From Trichomonas vaginalis G3 (Eukaryota; Parabasalia; Trichomonadida; Trichomonadidae): DNA of 64,000 nt. Shown here piece after piece: positions 53,689-62,909 of this stretch. Numbering within the stretch: position 1 is the stretch's first letter; each line of letters begins with the position of its first letter. The stretch lies in assembly GCF_026262505.1 (NCBI RefSeq), contig NC_067204.1, positions 5,737,797-5,801,796 of the forward strand, written 5' to 3'. The notes beneath the pieces are model-generated. The model was not told the DNA's origin and did not search any database. It saw nothing but the letters and a program-made list of their open reading frames with translations. The position numbers and the translations under genes are program-made.

Positions 53689-54663
53689 ATGAATCCTTAC
53701 AAAGGGTATGTCGATCGAATTTACCTAATTGGTATTTCCAATCAGATTGAAGAAGGTAAAATGACATGGGAAGAAGCTTGCACCCATGTTCCCATAGCCC
53801 CAACCCTTCAATCAAATGATTTCAAATATTTAGATGTTTCAAAATCTTTTTTACAAAATCAATTTAGCTTACAGAATATCCCATTGCCTAAAGGCAAGAA
53901 AGGTCGTAGGGTCAATCCCTACGACCAAATCAAAGCTCTTGCTGTGATACATGACCACTGGGCCTTTCCATCTGGTCAAACAAAACAATGGAAACGTTTG
54001 AAATTACAACAAATTGATGTATCTTATAGAGAAGTACGCAGATACTTCAAAGAAAATCATTTCACCAAGACGCGATTAGAGCATGCCGGGCCAGAAACAG
54101 CAGTAAGATATTGGGCGCTTTCACCCAATCTTATCTGGCACGAAGATGTTCATTATTTTAGGGGTGTTCGTGGCCAGTATATTTATGGCATAATCGACGA
54201 TTTTAGCCGCAAAGTCCTAGCGTGTATACAAATACCAGATATGCTGGCAGCGACGACAGCGAACGTTGCGGCTTCCGCCTTCATTGAATTTGGCGCCCCT
54301 TATTGTTTCTGGACCGACAACGGTTCAGAAAATAGGGGCGCCTTTCAAGATCTACTTGATCTTTGGGGCGTCCAATGGCGGCATACAGACTCTCATTCTC
54401 CCTACCAAAATGGGAAGATTGAGAGATTCTGGCCGACATTGGAGCGCTGCCAAAGCATTCAGGCTATTCCTGCCTTTATTTGGGAGTACAATAATAACAC
54501 ACCGCATGAAGATCTCCCAATTAATCCATTAACTGGAACAAATTACACGCCAAATCAAATGTATCAGCTGAAACCGAAATACACAAATGCAGATACAGAA
54601 AGGTTGTGGCAAATATGGGATACAGATACAGGCATGACCGCTGTTGACACATTCACAGCGTAA
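53689..54663 (+). CDS. rve-family DDE transposase
   Basis: A 324-residue protein. Residues of about 1-130 contain helical DNA-binding sequence (a HTH-like stretch after RRVNPYDQIKALAVIHDHW). The catalytic rve core starts near HEDVHYF with the first Asp at 153, the second in FWTDNGSE at 210 and the Glu in NGKIERFW at 245; 34 residues separate the last two, as in retroviral-type integrases and IS481/IS3 transposases. All three catalytic residues are present and the frame is whole. GC content is higher than the surrounding DNA, suggesting recent arrival. I chose the first ATG after the Inr. Confidence 0.9.
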   Translation: MNPYKGYVDRIYLIGISNQIEEGKMTWEEACTHVPIAPTLQSNDFKYLDVSKSFLQNQFSLQNIPLPKGKKGRRVNPYDQIKALAVIHDHWAFPSGQTKQWKRLKLQQIDVSYREVRRYFKENHFTKTRLEHAGPETAVRYWALSPNLIWHEDVHYFRGVRGQYIYGIIDDFSRKVLACIQIPDMLAATTANVAASAFIEFGAPYCFWTDNGSENRGAFQDLLDLWGVQWRHTDSHSPYQNGKIERFWPTLERCQSIQAIPAFIWEYNNNTPHEDLPINPLTGTNYTPNQMYQLKPKYTNADTERLWQIWDTDTGMTAVDTFTA

Positions 54664-55114
54664 TAATAAACATAATTTTTTAATTTCATTTTTAACAAGT
54701 TTTTTTAAATGTATGTAATGAATAATTCATTAGAATATGATAATGCACATTGTAACAGAATAGAATAATCACCAAATTTTTTTTGAAATTAAAAAATAAA
54801 AGTAAAAAGTATAAAGTAATCTAACCAAAAAAGATATTTAAAAGAATTTTGGAAAAAACAGAATAAGGATAATGATATTATTTTAGATACACAATCGATG
54901 TACTGAAGAATAATCCGGTAAAATGATGATATAAAATTAGATTATTTTACAAGTAGCTAAAAGAATAAAACTATAATATAAAATAAATGAAGTTTAATGA
55001 AACAATAAAGGTTAAATAAATAATAAAGATTTTTATTTTATATCAGTATTGAGAAGAAGTAACAGCTGACACTAGGTAGACAACTTCTTTATGTCTAGAA
55101 AATTCTATCTTGTC

Positions 55115-55900
55115 TTTTATTTTTTTCTCGCTGTGAAACGTATTCGGTCATTTTTTTAAAAATTAATTTTTTGTTAGAGATAAGAGCTAAAACTCGGTAA
55201 ACAACTTCTTTATGTCTAGAAAATTCTATCTTGCCTTTTATTTTTTTCTCGCTGTGAAACGTATTCGGTCATTTTTTTAAAAATTAATTTTTTGTTAGAG
55301 ATAAGAGTTAAAACTTTGCAGACAACTCCCCCATGTCTAGCAAATTTAACATTCGTCTCCCATTTTTATATATTTGGTTTAGAATGTTCGAAAATGCGTA
55401 ATATGGTCATTAATATTAATTGAAAAGAACCTTGAATTAATTCAATCTGATCTCACAAAATATTTTAAATTACAAACTTTGTAGTTTGAATAGATAATTA
55501 GTATTAAACTCAAATAACTAGTTTATTTTTGAATAAAAATTATTTGAATTTATTCAATTTTGTGAATTTTCCTTCAAAAATCAAGTTTAAATATCTTATT
55601 TGCCATATAATTATAAATACAATGAAACATATTCGAAATTGAAAAGAATGACTTTTTCTGTTCTTTCAATCATTCAATTTGAATTTTGCAATATTGGATT
55701 TCTCATTAAATAGCTATTAAAAACAACAAGCAATTTAACTTACATTCAAATTTATTTGTGTTATATTCAATCTTCTCAAAACTTATAATTTTCGGCTATA
55801 GCATGATTATATGCTATATAATATAATAAACCTATAATAGTATCATTCTTTCAATTATTTGAAGAGAAAACCGAAAAAATCTATTTTCGGTCTATAACAA
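55115..55900. repeat. Right terminal inverted repeat
   Basis: Inverted match of 52727-53512. Immediately inside, 55077-55114 holds part of a further subrepeat copy with no partner in the left repeat. Confidence 0.9.
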
Positions 55901-56031
55901 TTACATGTCTGAATATACAATATATGTAGAGCAAATATAGTTTAAACAATGCAACTTACATGTTTAAAAATCAAAAATAAAAAAACAAAATAATATATCA
56001 TAATAAAGGTATATAAATTACATTAAGTAAG

Positions 56032-56616
56032 TTATGGCTTGCTGATTGTATATATATGTCTATAATTATTTGGCGCAACTTCTCTTGGCAGCTTGATATA
56101 TCCTTCGTATTTCCATGTAGCATTTGCTGCTTTGAAGTAGTCTTCTCTATCAGGAGCTTGACCAAATGAGATAATATATGCATGACCACCTTTCTTCAAA
56201 ACTCGAGTGTATTCTGAAAGAGTTTCGAAAACTGCGGCTTCATCATCGTCTCGTGTAACAAGAGCATCAATAACACTTTTCTCTAGAACAACATCATATG
56301 TGTTATCCGGAATGTTCATTTTTCTACAATTGTCTACAAACCAGTTTTGATCTGGATGAATTTTCTTCATATGGTCAATAACAACTTGTGAAAAGTCTGT
56401 ATTATCGATCGTTGTATATCCATCCTTTATCATTTCTGGTCCAAGTTCAGAATTTCCACAACCTGGAATCAAAATTTTGTCGGATTTATTGACATGCGAA
56501 GTGATAAAGTCCTTTAATGTGTCATAGTTCTCAACCCATTCAAAATTCTCTGGTTTCTTCTCATATATTTCATCCCAATATGATTTTTCTCCGTAAGGGT
56601 TAACTGAAAGCGTCAT
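56032..56616 (-). CDS. Class I methyltransferase, METTL13/EEF1AKMT4-like
   Basis: A 194-residue SAM-dependent methyltransferase. Motif I appears as ILIPGCGNSELG at about 48-59, with the family's GCGNS signature; the preceding YWDEIYEK and FEWVENYDTL are diagnostic of the METTL13/EEF1AKMT4 group. TIDNTDFSQVVIDHM, VLEKSVIDAL and a late ISF motif follow. Relatives methylate lysine or the N-terminus of elongation factor 1A; the substrate here is inferred from family only. I chose the first ATG at 56616. Its 3' end lies about 120 bases from the transposon's target duplication. Confidence 0.85.
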   Translation of the reverse strand: MTLSVNPYGEKSYWDEIYEKKPENFEWVENYDTLKDFITSHVNKSDKILIPGCGNSELGPEMIKDGYTTIDNTDFSQVVIDHMKKIHPDQNWFVDNCRKMNIPDNTYDVVLEKSVIDALVTRDDDEAAVFETLSEYTRVLKKGGHAYIISFGQAPDREDYFKAANATWKYEGYIKLPREVAPNNYRHIYTISKP

Positions 56617-56980
56617 CAAAATGGCTGGCCATTTATCTTTTTTATGGATATTCTTCCTGCATATTGGCCTATTCTTACTATAAAATTGTTTTTATTGGAA
56701 AATTCCTCACTTTAACCCAAATTCATACCCAATTTGATGCATTGAAAATCAGAATAGCAATAATGCTTTTAAATATCTTTCGCATAAAATATTATACATT
56801 TTTCTCATAAAATACAAAGTTATGAATTTGAGATTCATGAATAAATTAAAATACAAAATAATTTAACAATTTATGATAAAACAACTACAAAAATAAGCCA
56901 ACAAAAGCCAAACATAAGGGTTATAAATTAGAAATTAATATGAAATGTGTTTCAAATATGATATATGAAGAAAATCTAAA
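56617..56980. other. Intergenic
   Basis: AT-rich spacer between two minus-strand genes, with no supported feature. Confidence 0.45.
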
Positions 56981-57427
56981 TCAATGGTGAATGTAAGGCC
57001 AATCAAGAGCTAAAATTGATTTAGATAGCTCTGAATATGCTCCCTTTGCGTTTTTGGAGTTACTAATAATTTTGCCGCTATATTTAAGTGGATTTTGTGC
57101 ATAATCGTAAGCACTTGTTATATTTAGACTACATTTCTGCAATGCTGTTTCGTATGCTTTGTCTTGCTCTATTTGTACCTTTTTAAGTTTTCTGACAAAA
57201 TTTACGTTGTGTTTTGTAGATTTTCCAGTAAAATAATGATTTTGTGTCTTCTTTTCTGGCGCTTTTTCTTCAGGTGGTGGATTTTCCACTGGCGGAACAG
57301 CATTTTCGATTTGCTTTTCTTCTGAAACTGGCTCTGAAACAGGATTTTCCTGTTCGATTTCTTCTTCTTCCTCTTCCTCTTCTTCGAGGACACCTGCTTG
57401 CGAAGCCATTTTATCAAGCCAACTCAT
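56981..57427 (-). CDS. Small acidic hypothetical protein
   Basis: A 148-residue protein starting MSWLDKMASQAGVL, followed by a run of nine Glu, a Pro/Glu-rich region, then a basic helical C-terminal half (NFVRKLKKVQIEQDKAYETALQKCSL...YAQNPLKYSGK). The N-terminal WLDK motif with an acidic run occurs in various trafficking proteins, but I cannot place this one. The start at 57427 follows an A-rich leader. Confidence 0.6.
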   Translation of the reverse strand: MSWLDKMASQAGVLEEEEEEEEEIEQENPVSEPVSEEKQIENAVPPVENPPPEEKAPEKKTQNHYFTGKSTKHNVNFVRKLKKVQIEQDKAYETALQKCSLNITSAYDYAQNPLKYSGKIISNSKNAKGAYSELSKSILALDWPYIHH

Positions 57428-57541
57428 TTTTTTTTTCGAAAAATAATATGTCAGAAAATCAAATTTACATGTCAAAAATTTCTAAATTACAGAATAATAA
57501 AACATACAAAATAGTTTATTTCCTCAATCAAACATAAGTTA

Positions 57542-59073
57542 TTATACCTGATCAGCATTATCAACAAGAGGTTCTGAATATTTCTCTTGGCTAGATTCAC
57601 CATTTGTTGTTGGTTGTGTTGGCTCTTCTTTATCTTCATGTCGGGAATGAGCTGGGCGACGTTTTCTGAGGAAAACATAAAGAACAACAACACCAACAAT
57701 ACATAAAATAACAACAACAATCATACAGCTCATCCAAATGATTGTGCTCATTTCTATATCAGTGTTATCTTCGCCAGTCCTTAGTTTCTTGAAGGACTTT
57801 TCTGTGAGGTAATATGCCTTATAATCTGAGTCATCTTCTATTGTATACTTCAATGAACGATCTTCATTCGTAGTTTTGATTTCGTATTTTAGAGAAACAT
57901 TCTCATTTGGATATAATGGAGTGAAGTTTGTATATTGAGCAGAGAAGAAAAATATTTTGAAGAATGTGTATTGATCAATACCATCAGCTCCGTAATATGA
58001 AGAATTCATTGCTCCAAATTCTATTGTTTGAATATAACCAAGTGAAAATGCTGTTACAAGGCAACTGTTTTCACCATATTTACCATCCATTATATATGTT
58101 CTTGGTCCGGAAATTGTAATGATTTTAGTGCAATTTGGTGAAAAATCTCTATAATGAACGAGCTTACATGCTTGTGGAGATGATTCTTCTGTATATAATG
58201 ATATATTTCCTGTGGAATTGAAATAAATAGCAACAATATTTGTTGAACCAAGAATTTCAAATTTTTTACCTTTTGAAGTCACTACATTACCTTTGATATT
58301 TTGAAATTCAGTAAAAACTATGTACGATGACTTTGGAATACTATAAACACTCATTTTTTGATCAACTAATATTGTATTTAACCCTAAAACAATGGCTTCG
58401 GATAAATCCACAACAGAAACTCCATCAGAAGCTATGTAATGCTTTCCTGATTTATCATAGACTGATGTTGTTGAAGGTGATTCGACAAGTTGTTAAACTT
58501 TTGTAACTTTAATACTTAAAGTTGAAGGCGTTGAACTTGAAGGTTTGTAGCATAGACAAATACCATATGTTGAGCTTATTGATTTAGATTCTCCAGCTGA
58601 AATTGAAGAACTATTATGGAGATCGTATTGACTGTATGAAATGATATTACTGTTTGATGCACTCTTTACTATATCTACATCGATGAGATTATCAGAAGCA
58701 ATAGCAAGGCAATATTGAACATTAGTTTCTAAATTTTTTGAAGAATCATATGTATAAGTATCTCCTTCTCTAGGATTATTAATAAATTCGCGCGCTTGAC
58801 AGCTAGTTGGAAGAAGAAATACAACAAAATTGAGAAGAAAAGAATTTTGGCATTTGAAAAGAATTGAATTTGATTTAATTTTGATTAGGCGAGTGGAATA
58901 GGGTTCACCATTTATGTATAAATCTGATCTCGGGTTTGATAAAGCTATAAAATATTCATATTCCGGAATTGTTTCAAGGTTAATTTCCATTTGTGCTCCA
59001 TAAAACGTTGTATAGACACTGTAATTTCCAAGAGCATCAATATTACATTGGATCAGAATAAAGAATAGAGCAT
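57542..59073 (-). pseudogene. Type I membrane protein paralogue, two lesions
   Basis: Paralogue of the gene at 3-1172. A TCATTTTG initiator (59079-59086) and an ATG at 59073 open a short hydrophobic start (MLYSLF), then the main frame (LIQCNIDALGNYSVYTTFYGAQMEINLE...) begins one base out of phase. The main frame is stopped by a TAA at 58493-58495 and then continues in the same frame to the end. The second half (SYIVFTEFQNIKGNVV...) matches the other copy, with a membrane segment near 57660-57755 and the tail EPLVDNADQV. Apart from these two lesions it is well preserved, so it is a young pseudogene, a strain variant or sequencing error. Confidence 0.8.
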
Positions 59074-59086
59074 TTTATCAAAATGA

Positions 59087-59551
59087 GGATCGTAAAATTG
59101 AAAGGATTATTAATTTTATCAATTTTGATCAAAAGGCTTATTATATGCTGACGATATTGAAGTCAGTTATTGACAACGTTGAAAATAAAAATCGATCATC
59201 GAATTCAATTGAATGATAGTAAAAATTTAAATTACATCTGTATTATAAGAATCATATATGGACTAAAAGTTCGCTCCGGTTTGATTCAATTTTCACAAAA
59301 TTTGAGAGCCCATTACGAGCCTTATTAATTTATTACAGAACGAAAGCAAATATTTCATTCGATAAAATACACATCAAATAATAATCAATGAAGCTATCTA
59401 TAACATACAACGATTGTATTTTTTAATAAATTATATTTTTTAAAAAATGAATTAATTTCTTTCATGAATCAATGAACTAACAATAAATATTTGGTCTTCT
59501 AGACAGTTATTATTTATTATTCTATGAAATATTTCACAATATTATAATTAA
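59087..59551. other. Intergenic
   Basis: AT-rich gap with no gene or repeat that I can support. Confidence 0.45.
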
Positions 59552-61339
59552 TTATAAAATTGCATTTTTTGATACAAGGTAATTATAAACGTTACTGTCT
59601 TTGGTGGCAAAATAGAGTGGAGTGAATCCATTAAGATTTCTTGTATTTATCTCAGCTCCATTTTCTACTAATATTCTGGCAACTTCAAGAGAATCATATT
59701 TTGCTGCAATATGAAGTGGAGTATAACTTAAGCGATTTTTTGCATGGACATTTGCTCCATGGGAAATTAATAATTTAACAAAGTTACTATGGCCATTCGA
59801 GGCTGCAATATGAAGTGGTGTATCTTGATAGCCTGTCGAGCAATTAACATCAACTTGATGATCAAGAAGTAATTTAATAAAATCTTCTGGTGTTTTATTA
59901 TTAGATACTGCTGTATGAATTATATTCCATTCATTTCTATCTTTGCGATGAACATCCGCTCCATTATTTATTAAACAACTTGCAATTTCATAATGACTAT
60001 AAGAGACAGTAATTTGAAGAGGTGTTTGATTATAAATGGATACAGGATCAATTTCAACTCTGTGCTCTAAAAGAACTTGGACAGCTTTAATTATACCTGA
60101 TGATACAGCCTTGTGAAGAGGAGTTTCATCAGTTTTATTACGTGTATTAGCATCGCTTCCATTTTCAATAAGATATTTTATGATATTTTCATTGCCTATT
60201 CCCGCAGCTATATATAAAGGAGTTTGTCCAGTATTATCTTTAGCATTTACATCTGCGCCATTTTCAACTAAATATTTTATAACTTCAAAGTTTGAATTTT
60301 CAACTGCATAATGAAGAACAGTTGCACCATTCATCCCACTTCTGTTTACATCAATTCCATTATTAAGAAGTATCTGAATAGACTTTACACTAATACATTT
60401 GGTGGCGAAGTAAAGAGTTATATTAACATTTTCATTGAAATCATTAACTTCAAGTCTTTCAATTATATACTTACAAAAAGACTGAATAAGACACCATGGA
60501 GAGAACTGGAAAGCAGAAACAATATCTTTATTTTTGTCAAGAAATAATAGAAGAGCTTGAAAATTGTAGTAATAAGTACAGATCCAATAATTAACTTTGA
60601 AATTATAATTATTCATCAAAAATATGACAAAATCAAAATTATGAGAAATAATTGCATTCGTCAAAGAACCAATGGTAGCATTGTGACATGATTGACATTC
60701 TTTTAATATAAATGGGTCTCCTCCCAAAAATGAAAGCTCATAACATAATATTGAAATTTGAAAAGAATACATTGACCTTAGATATTTGAATATCTTCTGA
60801 GATCCATTCATCGAACAATATTCTAGTAAATTAAGAGAATTAAAGAAATAATGTCGAAAAATATCTTTTGAACCTGGATTAATTTTAATGTTTATATCAA
60901 AATTTGAACTTTCACTAAATTCTATGAATCTTTCTAAGTCATCTGTCATTATTATCTCTTCAATAGGGTCAATTATGAAATCAGACAAATCAAATGATTT
61001 CCCATCTATTTTACTTTTGAGAAAGAACTTATAAAATAGGCAATTGTTCTCATTTTTGATTTGGTGTGAAAGCATTTCTGAATATTCATTATATATCAAT
61101 TCCAAGAGGTTCCAATATGAATAAACATACTTTTTTCTATATATACAAGCTTTGTCAATAGAGTCCAAGATTTCTATGAGCATTATTTCATACTTTTCGA
61201 TTAAAATTGTTTTTATCTTTTGAAAAACGTTGTATATATCATTCTTATCATTGCTTGTGATCTGAAAAATGCTATTAAATGCATCAATATAGTCCGAATA
61301 CCTTTCATAAAGTTCAGAGTAAAAATTATTCTGCGACAT
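59552..61339 (-). CDS. DUF3447-type ankyrin-repeat protein
   Basis: A 595-residue protein. The N-terminal part (YSDYIDAFNSIFQIT...) and the LLEYCSMNGSQKIFKYL, LSFLGGDPFILKEC and NAIISHNFDFVIFLM blocks at about 165-250 define the family. About nine ankyrin repeats follow from residue 300 to the end (NGATVLHYAVENSNFEVIKYLVENGADVNAKD and others), well diverged from one another, unlike those of the gene at 21015-23444. TCATAATG (61337-61344) overlaps the ATG at 61339, so I prefer this start to one 18 bases upstream. Confidence 0.85.
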   Translation of the reverse strand: MSQNNFYSELYERYSDYIDAFNSIFQITSNDKNDIYNVFQKIKTILIEKYEIMLIEILDSIDKACIYRKKYVYSYWNLLELIYNEYSEMLSHQIKNENNCLFYKFFLKSKIDGKSFDLSDFIIDPIEEIIMTDDLERFIEFSESSNFDINIKINPGSKDIFRHYFFNSLNLLEYCSMNGSQKIFKYLRSMYSFQISILCYELSFLGGDPFILKECQSCHNATIGSLTNAIISHNFDFVIFLMNNYNFKVNYWICTYYYNFQALLLFLDKNKDIVSAFQFSPWCLIQSFCKYIIERLEVNDFNENVNITLYFATKCISVKSIQILLNNGIDVNRSGMNGATVLHYAVENSNFEVIKYLVENGADVNAKDNTGQTPLYIAAGIGNENIIKYLIENGSDANTRNKTDETPLHKAVSSGIIKAVQVLLEHRVEIDPVSIYNQTPLQITVSYSHYEIASCLINNGADVHRKDRNEWNIIHTAVSNNKTPEDFIKLLLDHQVDVNCSTGYQDTPLHIAASNGHSNFVKLLISHGANVHAKNRLSYTPLHIAAKYDSLEVARILVENGAEINTRNLNGFTPLYFATKDSNVYNYLVSKNAIL

Positions 61340-61524
61340 TATGAAATTTTGATTCATATAAGAAAGGAAGTGAATTACATGTATGCTTATTAGATTCCTC
61401 TCATGTTTTTGAACAATTTTGAAGAAGAATTTTTCTCAAATTTTTAAATTTAATGAAAAAATGTACTGTTAATAAAAAGTTTTTATAGTCTTTAATGTAT
61501 ACATGCAATTTTTTATTATAAGCT

Positions 61525-62502
61525 TTATTTTGAAGCTCTGATAGAAGAAGATATACTAATAAGTTGGAATTGAGGATCGGCTCTATTAATAATTGCTCCA
61601 TCAGCTTGTGCAATCTTAAGAATGAGCTCTGGCTTCTTTGCTTCTGGAATTTCGTTTGTTTTTACAATTAAATTGATCAAAATTTCGAAAATCTGACCAA
61701 TATCGTATCCAGCGTAAACAAGGTCGATCGTAGCGTTCTCAATTGTGTCCCAATCGGCAGATAAACATGTTTTAAAATAATTTTCGACATCAGCTGGATT
61801 TGGAGCTCCGCTGATGCTTGTAATTATTTCTGACGTTATCTTCCTTGTCAGGGAACATGTAGATGCCGCTGATTGAGCAAATGTAATTGCTTTACGTAAA
61901 TCTCCACCAGAAATGTTAACTAATGTCTCATAAGTATCTTCGCTATCTACTGATAAGTTTTGGTCTTCAAATATCTTGTGAAGTCTCTCTATAATGGCTG
62001 GGCGATCTAATGGTTTAAATCTGAATTTTGCGCAACGAGATAAGATTGGGTCAATGATCTTAGAAACGTAGTTGCATATTATAATGAAACGAGTAACCGA
62101 TGAGTATGTTTCTATGATTCTTCGGAGTGCATTTTGAGCTGCAGAAGTCATTGAATCTGCTTCATCCAAAATAACAATCTTAAATGGGATTTTACCGTTA
62201 GGAACTGCTAATGATGCAAATTCTTTGATAGAGGAACGAACTGCATCGATACCACGTTCATCTGAAGCATTAAGCTCCTTTACACGTAACCTAAAGTCAT
62301 CCCCGAATAGAGATCTGCATAATGCAAGTGCTAATGATGTTTTTCCTGTACCAGGTGGACCGTGGAAAATTAAATGTGGTAAATCTCCTGTTTCAAGTGT
62401 TGTTTTTAATGCTTTAACAGCTTCTTCCTGTTGAACAATATCATCAAGGTTCTTTGGACGGTATTTTTCAACCCATGGGAGATTGTCGGCTGTTTTACTC
62501 AT
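61525..62502 (-). CDS. Replication factor C small subunit
   Basis: A 325-residue RFC small subunit of the RFC2/RFC4 group. RFC boxes are clear: WVEKYRPKNLDDIV at 10-23, Walker A GPPGTGKT at 48-55, LNASDERGID at 77-86, DEAD at 113-116, and SRC at 155-157 with the arginine finger. It loads the PCNA clamp with the other subunits. The length is normal. TCATTTTTTT upstream is the likely Inr. It is tail-to-head with the ankyrin gene downstream on the same strand. Confidence 0.95.
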   Translation of the reverse strand: MSKTADNLPWVEKYRPKNLDDIVQQEEAVKALKTTLETGDLPHLIFHGPPGTGKTSLALALCRSLFGDDFRLRVKELNASDERGIDAVRSSIKEFASLAVPNGKIPFKIVILDEADSMTSAAQNALRRIIETYSSVTRFIIICNYVSKIIDPILSRCAKFRFKPLDRPAIIERLHKIFEDQNLSVDSEDTYETLVNISGGDLRKAITFAQSAASTCSLTRKITSEIITSISGAPNPADVENYFKTCLSADWDTIENATIDLVYAGYDIGQIFEILINLIVKTNEIPEAKKPELILKIAQADGAIINRADPQFQLISISSSIRASK

Positions 62503-62909
62503 AATTTTTTTTAGAAGAAAAAAAAAATGAAATTCCTCTTTGATTTCATTTGACTAATTGCTTTAAAAGAGAGAGAAAAATATATTTGAAATGTTCCACA
62601 GATAGCAAATTTGTTCTTAAAATTGTAATATAATCTAGAATATATTTAAATTATTTTATGAGAGGATGCTAGAGAGTGGTTTGTATACCCTTAAGTCTCC
62701 AGATCCATATTGGTAAATATTTCTAATGGACATTTCCTCTTAAATCACTTATGGATCTAGAAAGATATACACTTCTAATTGTTTAGTGTTATTTTTTGTT
62801 TTCTCAATAGAATACTGAACAAAAATCATATGCATTATTCAATTTTTATAGTCATTAAGTAACAAATATTTTTTGTTGAAGCAATATCAGTCCAGATTCT
62901 AATTCTGTA
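62503..62909. other. Intergenic with RFC promoter
   Basis: AT-rich. The minus-strand TCATTTTTTT at about 62520-62529 lies some 20 bases before the RFC start. Nothing else is seen. Confidence 0.5.

Larger units (their letters stand above)
52727..55900 (+). mobile_element. 3.17-kb rve-type DNA transposon, looks whole
   Basis: It has 786-bp terminal inverted repeats (52727-53512 and 55115-55900) of equal length that look identical, starting TTGTTATAGACCG. The target sequence TTACATGTCTGAA is duplicated outside at 52714-52726 and 55901-55913. One transposase gene fills the middle. No capsid, polymerase or other gene is present. The inner TIR portion holds a 121-bp subrepeat (CTAGACAT starts at 53287 and 53408). 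It is inserted in the space between two convergent transcription units, so no gene is visibly broken by it. The superfamily is uncertain (IS481/IS3EU/Ginger-like). Confidence 0.9.
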
